NCBI GenBank assembly: GCA_016711405.1
Contig: JADJSZ010000009.1
Location: forward strand, 111,187-175,186
From: Candidatus Hadersleviella danica
GTDB taxonomy: Bacteria > Chloroflexota > Anaerolineae > Promineifilales > Promineifilaceae
Direction: 5' to 3'
DNA: 64,000 nucleotides
The position numbers were made by a program, and so were the translations under genes. Shown in pieces: positions 26,975 to 36,882 of this stretch. The notes below the pieces were generated by a model that worked only from the letters and a program-made list of their open reading frames with translations, was not told the origin of the DNA and made no database searches. Positions within the stretch are counted from its first letter, which is position 1, and each line of letters opens with the position of its first letter.

Positions 26975-27020
26975 GCTGGTCAGTCTGTCAGTCTGTCAGT
27001 CTTTCAGTTGGTCAGCGAAG
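26975..27020. repeat. Octad repeat GTCAGTCT
   Basis: A period-8 run GTCAGTCT x3, TTCAGTTG, GTCAGCGA is placed between the LURP-one-like stop and the next start. It is nearly the complement-free twin of the TCTCAGTC octads at 5533. Confidence 0.85.
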
Positions 27021-27054
27021 AAGCTGATTAGCTGAAATGCTTAAAGGATTTTTT

Positions 27055-29386
27055 ATGTACCAGCGATTTTTAGGATTTTTAGGGATTTGTTTGTGGGTGG
27101 TAGGAATGGTGGGCGTGGTTGCGGCCGCGCCCACCAAGCCCGATGAACCTGTGCCGACCACGGCCGTTTCCCCCCTTGCCATGCAGACCCTGTTACCCGA
27201 CCCGACAGCCCCACAAGGGTGCAATCCGCAGACTCCCTCATTCCAAACCAGCCCTAATTTGCCCATTACAGATTTGAATACCATCACCTCGACCCTGAAT
27301 GTCTCGGGGGTAGACCCCTATGTATGGGATGTCAATCTGTTTACCAATATTGAACATAGCTTTCCGGGCGATTTAGAGATTTTCCTCATTTCACCAGCAG
27401 GGACAGAAGTCACAATTTCGACGGATAACCTTGCCTCCCATGACAATGCGTTTGCCAATACAACGTGGGATGACCAATGGGTTGGCTCTTCGATTAGCGA
27501 CTGGCCCTTTACGGTGGTGGAAGAGGCTTCGCCCGAGGGTGCGTTGGGGGCTTTTGTGGGGGAAGACCCCAACGGTACATGGCAATTGGTAGTGCATGAT
27601 GATGCAGAGGATGATGTGGGGGTTTTGGTGCAGTGGCGCTTGGAATTTACCACCTTGGCACAGGCTCCTCTTCTGCAAACGAATAGCTATTTCCAATCAG
27701 GTGGGGCGATTCCTGACCAAGGAGAACTTAGCACAGGACTATTTTTTCACAATCGCGGCCGTATCTACGACCTAAACTTAGAAGCGGATTTAGTGCACCC
27801 TCGCACGGGCGATTTGGATATCTATTTGGCACACGAAACAGGGATTACCATAACCCTTGCCAGCGATGTAGGGGGAAACGTGGCCAATGGCGTGAATGGA
27901 ACTAGCTGGGATGATTCAGCGGGGGTTCCCGTGACCGATTGGGTGTTTGCGAATGGCACACCAACAGCTTTGGTTCCTGAAAATGGGATGGCCGCTTTTA
28001 ATGGATTAGAAGCGCGTGGATTGTGGACGTTGGTAGTTGTGGATGATACGGCTGGCAATACGGGAACCCTTGGCACATGGGGCATCACGATTACGACGGC
28101 TACTTGTGCGGGCGATGCGGCCGTGGAGCAGTGGCACTGGCCTTACCCTGCGCCAGTGGGGGGGGATGTGGGCTATGCCATTGTCGTCAACAATGAGGGG
28201 TTGAATCCGCTGGCCAACTTGGTTTTGACCGATACGTTGCCTGTTAGCACCACATTTAAGAGTTGGACGGCCGCACCGGGCTGGGATTGCCAAACCCCGG
28301 CCGTGGGTAGCACCGAAAAGGTGGTTTGCACCACCCCGAGTTTGGCCGTGGGTGAGGTGTTTACCCATTATCTGACTGTGGCCACGGCCGAATTGGTTCC
28401 TGTGGTGATTCAAGAGAATTTGGTGAAAATTAGCACGGCCGACCCAGACATTAGCTTGTTCAACATAGACCATTACATGGGCCTTACCTCGGCCAATGGC
28501 AATGTGTGGGATGTGGTGGATAACCGCTTTGGCTGGTGGGATAGTGATGACAGTGGCCATTTTTATGATGGCGGCCAAGATGCGTTTGATGGTTGGGGGT
28601 ACTTGCGGGTTTTGGTGGCGGACGAAAACCAAACCAAATTGACCAACGAACAGGTGACTGGGCTGGGCATGGCCTATGGGGGCAATCGCACATGGGCAAG
28701 CCAACAAGGCTTTTCGCGGAAGGGGTACAGATTGGGCGGCAAGTGGTCGCCCCTGCTGAGGCGAATTACGTGCGTTATGTGGACACTTTTAAGAATGAGG
28801 GCACGGCCGTGCGTCATGTTGCGGTGGCGTGGGGCGGCAATCTTGGCTCAGATAACTCGACGACCTTGGCCGCTACCTCTTCGGGCGATTTGGCCTTTGA
28901 TGCGGCCGATGAATGGGCTGTGACCATCCAAAGTGATGGGTTTAACCCCGCTGGCTTGCCATAGATCCACCCGTGGGATATTTGTGGCGATACCAGAAGA
29001 TGCCAGCTACCAAGGCACATCTTTGTATAAAGATAATGTTTTCGACGCGGCTTACCCGCAATGGGGAGGATGACTTGGGCTATCTGTTTCAGCTAACACT
29101 CCAGCCAGGGAGACGGCGACCTTGGTTTACTTCGTTTACCGAGGCTTGGCGGAGGAGATGGCTGGCCGGCACTACAGATTGGGGATATGAGTGTCTCTTC
29201 AATTGCGTGGTTCCTCCTGCTGGTTCCGAAATTGCATTGGCGCAAACTGTGTTGGGGCAATTGGCGGCCGAACCCGATTTTTGCGGCATCCCCGAGGATG
29301 TGTTGGCTACGGTGGTCAATTGGCCGAATGCTGTCTCCTCTTGCCCGAGTGGGTATCCCATTTATTTGCCTTTGATAACACATTAG
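27055..29386 (+). CDS. Secreted P-domain protein with YLPL C-terminal tail, frameshifted
   Basis: Begins MYQRFLGFLGICLWVVG (ATG 27055, preceded by AAAGGA); an ATG at 27037 lacks a site. After a signal peptide come two proprotein-convertase P-domains (about residues 60-210 and 215-360), each ending in the WxL(V/x)V.DD..G..G pattern (GTWQLVVHDDAEDDVG, LWTLVVVDDTAGNTG). A DUF11-like domain follows (NPLANLVLTDTLPVSTTFKS), then an uncharacterised domain (FGWWDSDDSGHFYDGGQD) and the tail GYPIYLPLITH. Breaks lie near 28735, 28970, 29072 and further on to 29230. P-domains usually stabilise attached proteases, but none is seen here, so the protein is probably structural or adhesive. It shares its tail with at least seven other proteins in the window. 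Confidence 0.75.
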
Positions 29387-29404
29387 TGGTTGCAGGGGAT
29401 GTTT

Positions 29405-29500
29405 GGCTCTTTTAGGATTGCTAAGTTTTTAACTTGAACAAATGGCGTTATGGGGTCTTTTTTAACGCAAAGTCGCTAAGACGCAAGAGCGCAGAGGAAT
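29405..29500. repeat. ~150-bp dispersed intergenic element, partial copy
   Basis: GCTAAGTTTTTAACTTGAACAAATGG is followed by TTAACGCAAAGTCGCTAAGACGCAAGAGCGC, matching the left part of the elements at 8199, 49124 and 53153 but diverged at its right part. Confidence 0.6.
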
Positions 29501-29612
29501 CGGAGGCTTCTCTGGAATTTCCTCTCCATTCTCCACGCCCCCTGCGGTTCAATAAGTTTTGTCAGTCAATTAGCCTTCTCCTATTACTGGCACCTCCCAG
29601 AAGAGTTTTACC

Positions 29613-31409
29613 ATGAAATCTTTGCGCTTTTTATTGATTGTGCTTTTGCCCTATCCTCGGCCGCGCCCCTGCCCACCGCCCATGCCACCAATGATGTGCC
29701 CGACGGCCTGACAGCGGCCGATTGGGCACAAATCCAAAGCCAGTTGGCTCCCGAAGTGGTGGCCGCCATAACTGAGCAGGCCAAACTAACCGCCAGCGAC
29801 GCCGCCGCGAATGACAATTTCGGCGTTTCGGTGGCCGTCAGTGGCGACACGGCCGTCATTGGGGCGTATCAGGATGACGATGGGGGCAGTAACAGCGGCT
29901 CCGCTTATGTCTTTACCCGCAGTGGCGAGGTGTGGAGCGAGCAGGCCAAATTAACCGCCAGCGACGCCGCCGCGAATGACTTTTTCGGCATTTCGGTGGC
30001 CGTCAGTGGCGACACAGCCGTCATCGGGGCGTATCAGGATGACAATGTGGGCAGTAACAGCGGCTCGGCCTATGTCTTTACCCGCAGTGGCGAGGTGTGG
30101 AGCGAGCAGGCCAAATTAACCGCCAGCGACCCCGCCATGAATGACTGGTTCGGCTACTCGGTGGCCATCAGTGGCGACACGGCCATCATCGGGGCGTATT
30201 TAGATGACGATGGGGGCAGTAACAGCGGCTCGGCCTATGTTTTTACCCGCACGGCTGGGGTGTGGAGCCAGCAGGCCAAACTAACCGCCAGCGACCCCGC
30301 CATGGATGACTGGTTTGGCTACTCGGTGGCCATCAGTGGCGACACGGCCGTCATTGGGGCGTATCAGGATGACGATGGGGGCAGTGATAGTGGCTCGGCC
30401 TATGCTTTTACCCGCATGGGGGTGGTGTGGAGCCAGCAGGCCAAACTCACCGCCAGCGACCCCGCCGCGAATGACTGGTTCGGTTGTTGCGGTGGCCGTC
30501 AGTGGCGACACGGCCGTCATCGGGGCGTGGAGGGATGACGATGGGGGCGATAACAGCGGCTCTGCTTATGTCTTTACCCGCATGGGCGGGGTGTGGAGCC
30601 AGCAGGCCAAATTAACCGCCAGCGACGCCTCTGCGGGTGACTATTTTGGCTATGCGGTGGCCGTCAGTGGCGACACGGCCGTCATCGGGGCGTATTTCGA
30701 TGACGATGGGGGCACGAACAGCGGCTCGGCTTATCTCTTTACCCGTACGGGTGGGGTGTGGAGCCAGCAGGCCAAACTAACCGCCAGCGACCCCGCCGCG
30801 AATGACTTTTTCGGCATTGCGGTGGCCATCAGTGGCGACATGGCCGTCATCGGTTCGTTTGTGGATGATGATGGGGGCACTGACAGCGGCTCGGCCTATG
30901 TCTTTGACCTTAGCCACCCACTGATTGTCATGACATCTGGCACTGGGGGCGGGAATATTGCCAGCAACCCCAGTGGCATTGATTGTGGGCTGACTTGCGA
31001 GGCATCTTTTGCCCCAAGTACCGTGGTCACTCTTACCGCCACGGCTGACCTTGGCTCCACCTTCACAGGCTGGAGTGGTGATGTTGTGACCACCACCAAC
31101 CCCATCACCTTGACCATGGACGGGGCAAAAGCTATTACGGCCACCTTTGCCCTGAACCAATACACCCTCACCCTCTCGGCCGCGCCAGCCAAGGGGGCAC
31201 AGTAACAGGCGGGGGCAGTGTGACCCACGGCCAAATGGTGACGGCCACAGCCACGGCCGAGACGGGCTACACCTTCCTCCACTGGGCCGAGGGGAGGATG
31301 TCATCTCCACGACCGCCAGCTACAGCTTCACTGTCAAGGCCAACCGTATCCTCATTGCTCACTTCGCGGCCGATATACTCAAGGTTTACCTGCCGCTGGT
31401 GGTGCGCTA
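29613..31409 (+). CDS. Secreted FG-GAP_2 repeat propeller with Flg_new_2-type domain and YLPL tail (copy 1), frameshifted
   Basis: MKSLRFLLIV begins a signal peptide; a T-run break near 29645 interrupts it, and the downstream frame resumes as ALSSAAPLPTAHA. Then VPDGLTAADWAQIQSQLAPE and seven units of exactly 165 bp (55 residues), starting at CAGGCC positions 29777, 29942, 30107, 30272, 30437, 30603 and 30768. Each unit reads QAKLTASD, NDxFG, VAVSGDTAVIGA, DDDGG, SGSAYVFTR: an FG-GAP_2 beta-propeller blade. After it come a bacterial-repeat domain (GGNIASNPSGIDCGLTCEA, FTGWSGD) and the tail LKVYLPLVVR. Other breaks lie near 30485, 31200 and 31295. Almost identical in DNA to the next gene, implying recent duplication or gene conversion. 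Ligand unknown; probably surface adhesion. Confidence 0.8.
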
Positions 31410-31417
31410 AACCCAAG

Positions 31418-31446
31418 ATGCGCCGCACTTTTAGAAGTGCGTCACA
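31418..31446 (+). terminator. Hairpin GCGCCGCACTT..AAGTGCGTCACA
   Basis: GCGCCGCACTT pairs imperfectly with AAGTGCGTCAC, separated by TTAG, nine bases after the stop of the first FG-GAP gene. The same GGTGCG(G/A)CGCACTT theme is used at 58757-58789. Placement suggests a terminator or transcript-end structure. Confidence 0.5.
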
Positions 31447-31469
31447 CCTTCGCCCAGAAGAGTTTTACC

Positions 31470-33287
31470 ATGAAATCTTTGCGCTTTTTATTTATTGTGC
31501 TTTTTGCCCTGTCCTCGGCCGTGGCCTTATCCTCGGCCGCACCCCTCCCCACCGCCCAAGCCAACACCCCTGTCCCCGACGGCTTAACCGCCGCCGATTG
31601 GGCGCAAATCCAAAGCCAGTTAGCCCCCGAAGCGATGACTGCATTGACCGAGCAAGCCAAACTAACCGCCAGCGACGCCGCCGCGAATGACAATTTTGGC
31701 GTTTCGGTGGCCGTCAGTGGCGACACGGCCGTTATCGGGGCGTATTGGGATAATAACGATGGGGGCATTGACAGCGGCTCGGCTTACGTCTTTACCCGCA
31801 GTGGTGGGGTGTGGAGCGAGCAGGCCAAACTAACCGCCAGCGACCCTGCCATGAATGACTTTTTCGGCATTGCGGTGGCCGTCAGTGGCGACACGGCCGT
31901 CATCGGGGCGTATCTGGATGACGATGGGGGCAGTGACAGCGGCTCGGCCTATGTCTTTACCCGCACGGGTGGGGTGTGGAGCCAGCAGGCCAAACTAACC
32001 GCCAGCGATGCCGCCGCGGGTGACTCTTTCGGCTGGTCGGTGGCCATTAGTGGCGACACGGCCGTCATCGGGGCGGCTATGGATAACGATGGGGGCGAGA
32101 ACAGCGGCTCGGCCTATGTCTTTACCCGCACGGAGGGGGTGTGGAGCCAGCAAGCCAAACTCACCGCCAGCGACGCCGCCGCGTTGGACCAGTTCGGCAT
32201 TGCGGTGGCCGTCAGTGGTGACACGGCCGTCATCGGGGCGGATGGGAATGATGATGGAGGCAGTAACAGTGGCTCGGCCTATGTCTTTACCCGCATGGGG
32301 GTGGTGTGGAGTCAGCAGGCGAAACTCACCGCCAACGACCCCGCCATGGATGACTGGTTCGGCAGTTCGGTGGCCGTCAGTGGCGACACGGCCGTTATCG
32401 GGGCGTATGGGGATGACGATGGGGGCAGTGACAGCGGCTCGGCCTATGTCTTTACCCGCACGGGCGGGGTGTGGAGCCAGCAGGCCAAACTAACCGCCAG
32501 CGACCCCGCCGCAGGTGACTGGTTCGGCAGGTCGGTGGCCGTCAGTGGCGACACGGCCGTCATCGGGGCGCGTGGGGATGACGATGGGGGCGATGCCAGC
32601 GGCTCGGCCTATGTCTTTACCCGCACGGGCGGGGTGTGGAGCGAGCAAGCCAAACTAACCGCCAGCGATGCCGCCGCGAATGACAATTTCGGCATTGCGG
32701 TGGCCATCAGTGGCGGCACGGCCATTATTGGGGCGATCGGGATGACGATGGGGGCAATAACAGCGGCTCGGCCTATGTCTTTGACCTTAGCCACCCACTT
32801 GCCGTCACCACATCTGGCACTGGGGCGGGAATATTGCCAGCGACCCCAGCGGCATTGATTGTGGAGTGGACTGTGAAGCCTCTTTTGCCGCAAGCACAGT
32901 CGTCACCCTCACCGCCACGGCCGACCTTGGCTCCACCTTCACAGGCTGGAGCGGCGATGTCCTCACCACCACCAACCCCATCACGGTGACGATGGATAGT
33001 GCCAAAGCCATCACCGCCACATTTGCCCTGAACCAATACACCATCACCCTCTCGGCCGCGCCAGCCAAGGGGGCACAGTCACAGGCGGGGGCAGTGTGAC
33101 GCACGGCCAAATGGTGACGGCCACAGCCACGGCCGAGGCGGGCTACACCTTCCTCCACTGGGCAGAGGGGGGGGATGTCATCTCCACGGCCGCCAGCTAC
33201 AGCTTCCCCGCCACGGCCGACCGTGTCCTCATTGCTCACTTTGCGGCCGATGCCCCTAAGATATACCTGCCGCTGGTGGTGCGCTAA
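31470..33287 (+). CDS. Secreted FG-GAP_2 repeat propeller with Flg_new_2-type domain and YLPL tail (copy 2), frameshifted
   Basis: Paralogue of the preceding gene in the same order: signal peptide MKSLRFLFIVLFALSSAVAL, the VPDGLTAADWAQIQSQLAPE segment, seven or eight 55-residue FG-GAP_2 blades (for example GVWSQQAKLTASDAAAGDSF), a bacterial-repeat domain (VTLTATADLGSTFTGWSGDV) and tail KIYLPLVVR at 33287. The signal peptide is intact here, which shows what the broken one in copy 1 should be. Breaks lie near 32740, 32823 and 33083, the last at the same AAGGGGGCACAGT site as in copy 1, so either the error is systematic or the pair shares a real frameshift. Predicted extracellular; function unknown. 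Confidence 0.8.
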
Positions 33288-33334
33288 ACCAAAGGGGTTA
33301 ATGATCAAACTATTCATTACAATGAAAAATAACA

Positions 33335-34258
33335 ATGAATAACATGAATGAGGCTGTGATTGAGGTGCGAAATTTGCACAAACAATATGGGGGTTACACG
33401 GCCGTGAATGACATTTCTTTCACTGTGCGGCGGGGCGAAATTTTTGGCATTATCGGCCCGAACGGGGCAGGTAAAACCAGTATTGTGGAAACATTGATTG
33501 GATTGCGGCACGCTGATAGAGGTTTGGTTCGAGTCTTAGGTTTTAATCCCATTACCCAACGTCTTGCCCTGAGTCAGCGCATTGGGATTCAACTGCAAGA
33601 GGCGCAACTTTTTGAACGGCTAAAAGTGTGGGAAGTTTTAGATTTGTTTGCCATCTTGTATCAAACCACTATTTCGTGGGAGCCCCTGATAATGCAGTGG
33701 GGGTTGGGCGAAAAGCGGAATACCTTTGTGGGCAAACTTTCAGGGGGGCAAAAACAACGCTTATTCATCGCCTTGGCTTTACTCCATAACCCCGAAATTG
33801 TGTTTTTGGATGAACTAACGACAGGTTTAGACCCCCAAGCGCGACGCAGTACATGGGAGATGATTCAGGCGATTCGCGAACAAGGCAAAACAGTGGTGTT
33901 GGTGACCCATTTTATGGATGAAGCAGAGTTATTGTGTGACCGCATTGCCATTGTGGATGACGGCCGCATCATGGCTCTGGATACACCCCAAGCACTTATT
34001 GAATCCCTGCCGAATGAAAGCCGTGTTTTGTTCACCCCGCCTGCTGGGTTTAAATCGGAGTGGCTGGCTGACCTTGCGGGAGTAACCCACATGGAAATGT
34101 TGAATGGCAAGTGGGTGGTGTACGGCCGTGGCTCTTTCCTCTCCCAAATCGTTCTCAGTCTTAGCCAACATGGTATCACCCTGTCCGACCTCCAGACCGA
34201 GCAAGCGACTTTAGAAGATGTTTTTATCTCACTTACGGGCCACAAAATTCGGGCCTAA
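33335..34258 (+). CDS. ABC-2 type transporter ATP-binding protein
   Basis: Energising subunit of an ABC exporter. 307 residues: Walker A IIGPNGAGKTSIVETL, Q-loop IGIQLQEAQLF, signature KLSGGQKQRLFIALAL, Walker B EIVFLDELTTGLDP (the usual catalytic Glu follows the Asp) and switch His in VLVTHFMDEAELLCDR. The C-terminal 80 residues (VLFTPPAGFKSEWLADLAGV) form the accessory domain typical of drug/antibiotic (DrrA/CcmA-like) exporters. The ATG at 33335 is followed by another at 33344; no strong ribosome-binding site decides between them. The permease gene starts 19 bases after its stop, so they form an operon. Intact. Confidence 0.92.
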   Translation: MNNMNEAVIEVRNLHKQYGGYTAVNDISFTVRRGEIFGIIGPNGAGKTSIVETLIGLRHADRGLVRVLGFNPITQRLALSQRIGIQLQEAQLFERLKVWEVLDLFAILYQTTISWEPLIMQWGLGEKRNTFVGKLSGGQKQRLFIALALLHNPEIVFLDELTTGLDPQARRSTWEMIQAIREQGKTVVLVTHFMDEAELLCDRIAIVDDGRIMALDTPQALIESLPNESRVLFTPPAGFKSEWLADLAGVTHMEMLNGKWVVYGRGSFLSQIVLSLSQHGITLSDLQTEQATLEDVFISLTGHKIRA

Positions 34259-34277
34259 TGGCTCCACCAGAATTGTT

Positions 34278-35009
34278 ATGCGTACTTATTTAGCTCTTAC
34301 CCGCGTTCAACTCAAGCTATTTAGCCGTGAGCCAATCGCTCTTTTTTTCACCCTACTATTCCCCTTGCTATTTTTGTTTATGCAAGGAGCCACTTCTGAC
34401 AACGCCCCCGAGATAGCTTACAACGGCTTTGGCGATATTGACGCGATGGTGCCAGGATTAACGGCCATTATTATTGGCACCGTGGCGCTTATGACGATTC
34501 CTGTGGCGACAGCAGGGGCCCGCGAAAAGCAGATTTTACGGCGGTTGAAAGCATCGCCTATGCGGCCGTGGCACTATTTGGCGGCCGATATTACCAGCAA
34601 TTATCTTGTCGCCCTTGCGGGCATGATATTGCTCGTCATCGTCGCCAAATTCGCTTTTGGATTGCGCCTTGGCGGCAGTCCCTTCGATATTTTTCTTGCT
34701 TTTAGCCTGAGCATGTTTGCTTTTGCCGCTTTTGGTTACACCATCGCCAGTTTGTCACCTACTACCCGCGTTGCACAGGTAGCGGGCGCTCTTCTTTTTT
34801 TCCCCATGATGTTTATGGGCACATTGCCCCCCTCGGCCTTGCCCGAACTACTCCAAAATATCCGCCAGTGGCTCCCCCTGACCCAAATTGTCGCCTTATT
34901 GCAAACATTGTGGTTTGGGCAAGGGTGGGAAAACTCCTCTGTCTTCTATCTTTTGGGGATGCTCATTATCAGTAGCCTCGTTGCTACATTCACTTTTCGC
35001 TGGGAATAA
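34278..35009 (+). CDS. ABC-2 type transporter permease
   Basis: A 243-residue membrane subunit paired with the ATPase directly upstream. MRTYLALTRVQLKLFSREP is the cytosolic N-terminal amphipathic helix; six membrane helices follow (for example ALFFTLLFPLLFLFMQG and LVALAGMILLVIVAKFAFGL). The ABC-2 signature REKQILRRLKASPMRPWHYL is present, as is the YTIASLSPTTRVAQVAGALL/FFPMMFMGTLPP region near the C terminus. The shorter N-terminal extracellular loop marks the half-transporter type that probably dimerises. Substrate unknown. Intact. Heptad repeats and a C/A-rich tract follow (35023-35196). Confidence 0.9.
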   Translation: MRTYLALTRVQLKLFSREPIALFFTLLFPLLFLFMQGATSDNAPEIAYNGFGDIDAMVPGLTAIIIGTVALMTIPVATAGAREKQILRRLKASPMRPWHYLAADITSNYLVALAGMILLVIVAKFAFGLRLGGSPFDIFLAFSLSMFAFAAFGYTIASLSPTTRVAQVAGALLFFPMMFMGTLPPSALPELLQNIRQWLPLTQIVALLQTLWFGQGWENSSVFYLLGMLIISSLVATFTFRWE

Positions 35010-35019
35010 AACCGGAAAA

Positions 35020-35196
35020 GAGTAAGTAGTAAGTGTTGCCACTCACCACTCACCACCACCACCACCCACACCACCACCACCACCCCACCACCTCCCACCT
35101 CACACTCACTCCACTCACGACCCACTACCACTACTACCATTCTCACTCACTACCCACTACTCACTACTCACTACTCACTACTCACTAAGGAAAATC
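35020..35196. repeat. Repeat-filled spacer: CACC tract and TCACTAC heptads
   Basis: A CAC/CCA-rich low-complexity tract (about 35040-35130) grades into a clean period-7 TCACTAC run (about 35148-35188), ending at AAGGAAAATCCC just before the ATG at 35199. Nothing else is present. Confidence 0.85.
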
Positions 35197-35198
35197 CC

Positions 35199-35669
35199 AT
35201 GTCTGATTACAAAATCTCTTTTGCTGAAAATGAAAACAAATCTGCTCCCGCAGGGTTTAGCATCGGCCGTTTGTTTTTGGGTTTGCTCATGGCCATTGCG
35301 GCCGTGGCTCTGAGCGCAGGAGGCTGGGGCTTGCTGGCCTATTGGACGAACAGCATCTATGTCATGGCCGCGATTGTGGTGGGCTTTGTCGTCTCATTTG
35401 CGGTGACTTATCCCTTCCCCCGTATTGGCATTTTGCTGGGAATTGTGCTTTTCATCCCGACGGCCATTCTCACGGTGGCGGCCGTTTTGTTGGGTGATTA
35501 TCTCTACTATGTGCTGAACTTTATGGCGGAAGGGGCCACGCTGAATGAAGCGATTGCGGCCGTGGCCACTTATTTTGTGGAATTAGCGGCCGAAGACAGC
35601 GTTGCCTCCATTATCTTTGCCATCATTGGCACGGTGGTCGGCTTTTTTAATGCCCTTAGCGGTGACTAA
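35199..35669 (+). CDS. Small integral membrane protein, unknown
   Basis: 156 residues: a polar N terminus (MSDYKISFAENENKSAPAGF) and four hydrophobic stretches (about 22-45, 52-72, 75-97 and 130-152), with acidic LNEAIAAVATYFVELAAED between the last two. No family recognised. It has a good AAGGAA ribosome-binding site. Downstream of the ABC pair but separated by 190 bases of repeats, so probably independently transcribed. Intact. Confidence 0.65.
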   Translation: MSDYKISFAENENKSAPAGFSIGRLFLGLLMAIAAVALSAGGWGLLAYWTNSIYVMAAIVVGFVVSFAVTYPFPRIGILLGIVLFIPTAILTVAAVLLGDYLYYVLNFMAEGATLNEAIAAVATYFVELAAEDSVASIIFAIIGTVVGFFNALSGD

Positions 35670-35702
35670 GGCTTTTAGCATGGTTCCTTTCTGGTTGACT
35701 GG

Positions 35703-35732
35703 GGACAAGGGACTGGGGACGCTGCCTTGTCC
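35703..35732. repeat. Inverted repeat GGACAAGG/CCTTGTCC
   Basis: GGACAAGG (35703-35710) and CCTTGTCC (35725-35732) enclose GGACTGGGGACGCTG-like DNA. It is a shorter relative of the 4156-4200 element and lies after the small membrane protein gene. Confidence 0.6.
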
Positions 35733-35791
35733 GAACTTGTAAAGATAGCTTGAACCATGCCCCCCTTTAGCTTTTTTTGGTGAGTTCTGTC

Positions 35792-36633
35792 ATGACAACC
35801 CTAACAACATCCAATAGTAAAACCCCTTTGGTTATTTTTCCTTCCGCCACTTCTTTAGGCACGCCTCTGCGAACCTATCTATGGCCAAACAGCCAGCTAC
35901 AAGAGGAGTTTATTGGCATCTCCCATTTTTTTAGGGATTTTTGCCTTAGCTGGTTTGTTTGTTTTGCGGCCGATGCTCTTAAATGGCCTTGGCCCCTTTG
36001 CCTCGCTCTCTACGCTCACTAGCCGGGAAAGTTTTGCCCAAATAACGCTCATTTTGCCCGCTGTTTTGGGTTTGGCCACTCTGTATCAATTGGTTCGCCT
36101 GCGGCTTCAGTGGGGAACTACTATCACCATTTACGAACATGGCCTTGCTTTTCGGCAAGGGCCGCGCAAAGCACAAGCATGGCTTTGGGAAGATGTGCGT
36201 GGTCTGCGTGAACAAATCATTCGCCATACTGCTTATGGGGTGGTCACTGTGGCGACCACTTTCCAGTATTGGTTGGCCAATCAAAACGGGCATATTTTGG
36301 CTCTAGACCAAAATATCCAAAATTCGCACGAGTTGGTTCAGGAAATTCGCCATGCCCTGAGGCCTATTTTGTTTAATAAAGCGGCCGAGGCGTATCGCCA
36401 CGGGCAATCTTTTGGGTTTGGCGTGGTGGAGATGAGTCCAGCAGGGCTTGTTTGCCAAAAAGATGTTTGCATGGGAGCAAATTGCAGAGATTCAGGTGAG
36501 CAACGGCCGTTTGCTTATCTCCCCAAGAAGAGGGGGCTTTTTCAGCCATGGCTCTGTAGATACGGCTCAAATTGAGAACCTTGAGGTGCTGTTGGAACTG
36601 ATTCACAAAGTGAAAGAAGCACAAACGGCTTAG
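35792..36633 (+). CDS. DUF6585-like membrane-associated protein, two frameshifts
   Basis: About 280 residues. MTTLTTSNSKTPLVIFPSAT leads to a break in TTT-rich DNA near 35920. Two hydrophobic segments follow (FLGIFALAGLFVL, LILPAVLGLATLYQLV), then a soluble part with TITIYEHGLAFRQGPRK, AWLWEDVRGLREQI, HILALDQNIQNSHELVQEI and, after a second break near 36462, FAWEQIAEIQVSNGRLLIS and IENLEVLLELIHKV. The pattern 'EHGL....G....WEDI....' repeated twice is that of DUF6585-type proteins. Function unknown; probably a membrane-anchored beta-rich domain. Confidence 0.6.
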
Positions 36634-36691
36634 AACCATCACGTTTTATTGCAAAAAGGCAAAGAGCAAAAAAGCAAAGTTACTCGTCTTG

Positions 36692-36757
36692 AGGTGACAG
36701 GCACTTTAGATGCGTTTGCCAACAGCGAGTTGCTCGAGTACCAAGTGCCTGTCACCT
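36692..36757. repeat. Inverted repeat with 15-bp perfect arms
   Basis: AGGTGACAGGCACTT (36692-36706) and AAGTGCCTGTCACCT (36743-36757) enclose a 36-base loop. It is intergenic, between the DUF6585-like gene and the four-P-domain gene. The rest of 36634-36882 shows no gene. Confidence 0.8.
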
Positions 36758-36882
36758 GAACAGATACTTCGCCAAAACACCTTTGCACCATTGCTCTTTT
36801 GCCCTGTTGCTTAAAAAACTTTCTTCCAATTTGCGGAAAACTCCAATTAAATAATCGTCATACCTTAAGCGGCGGTACTCAT

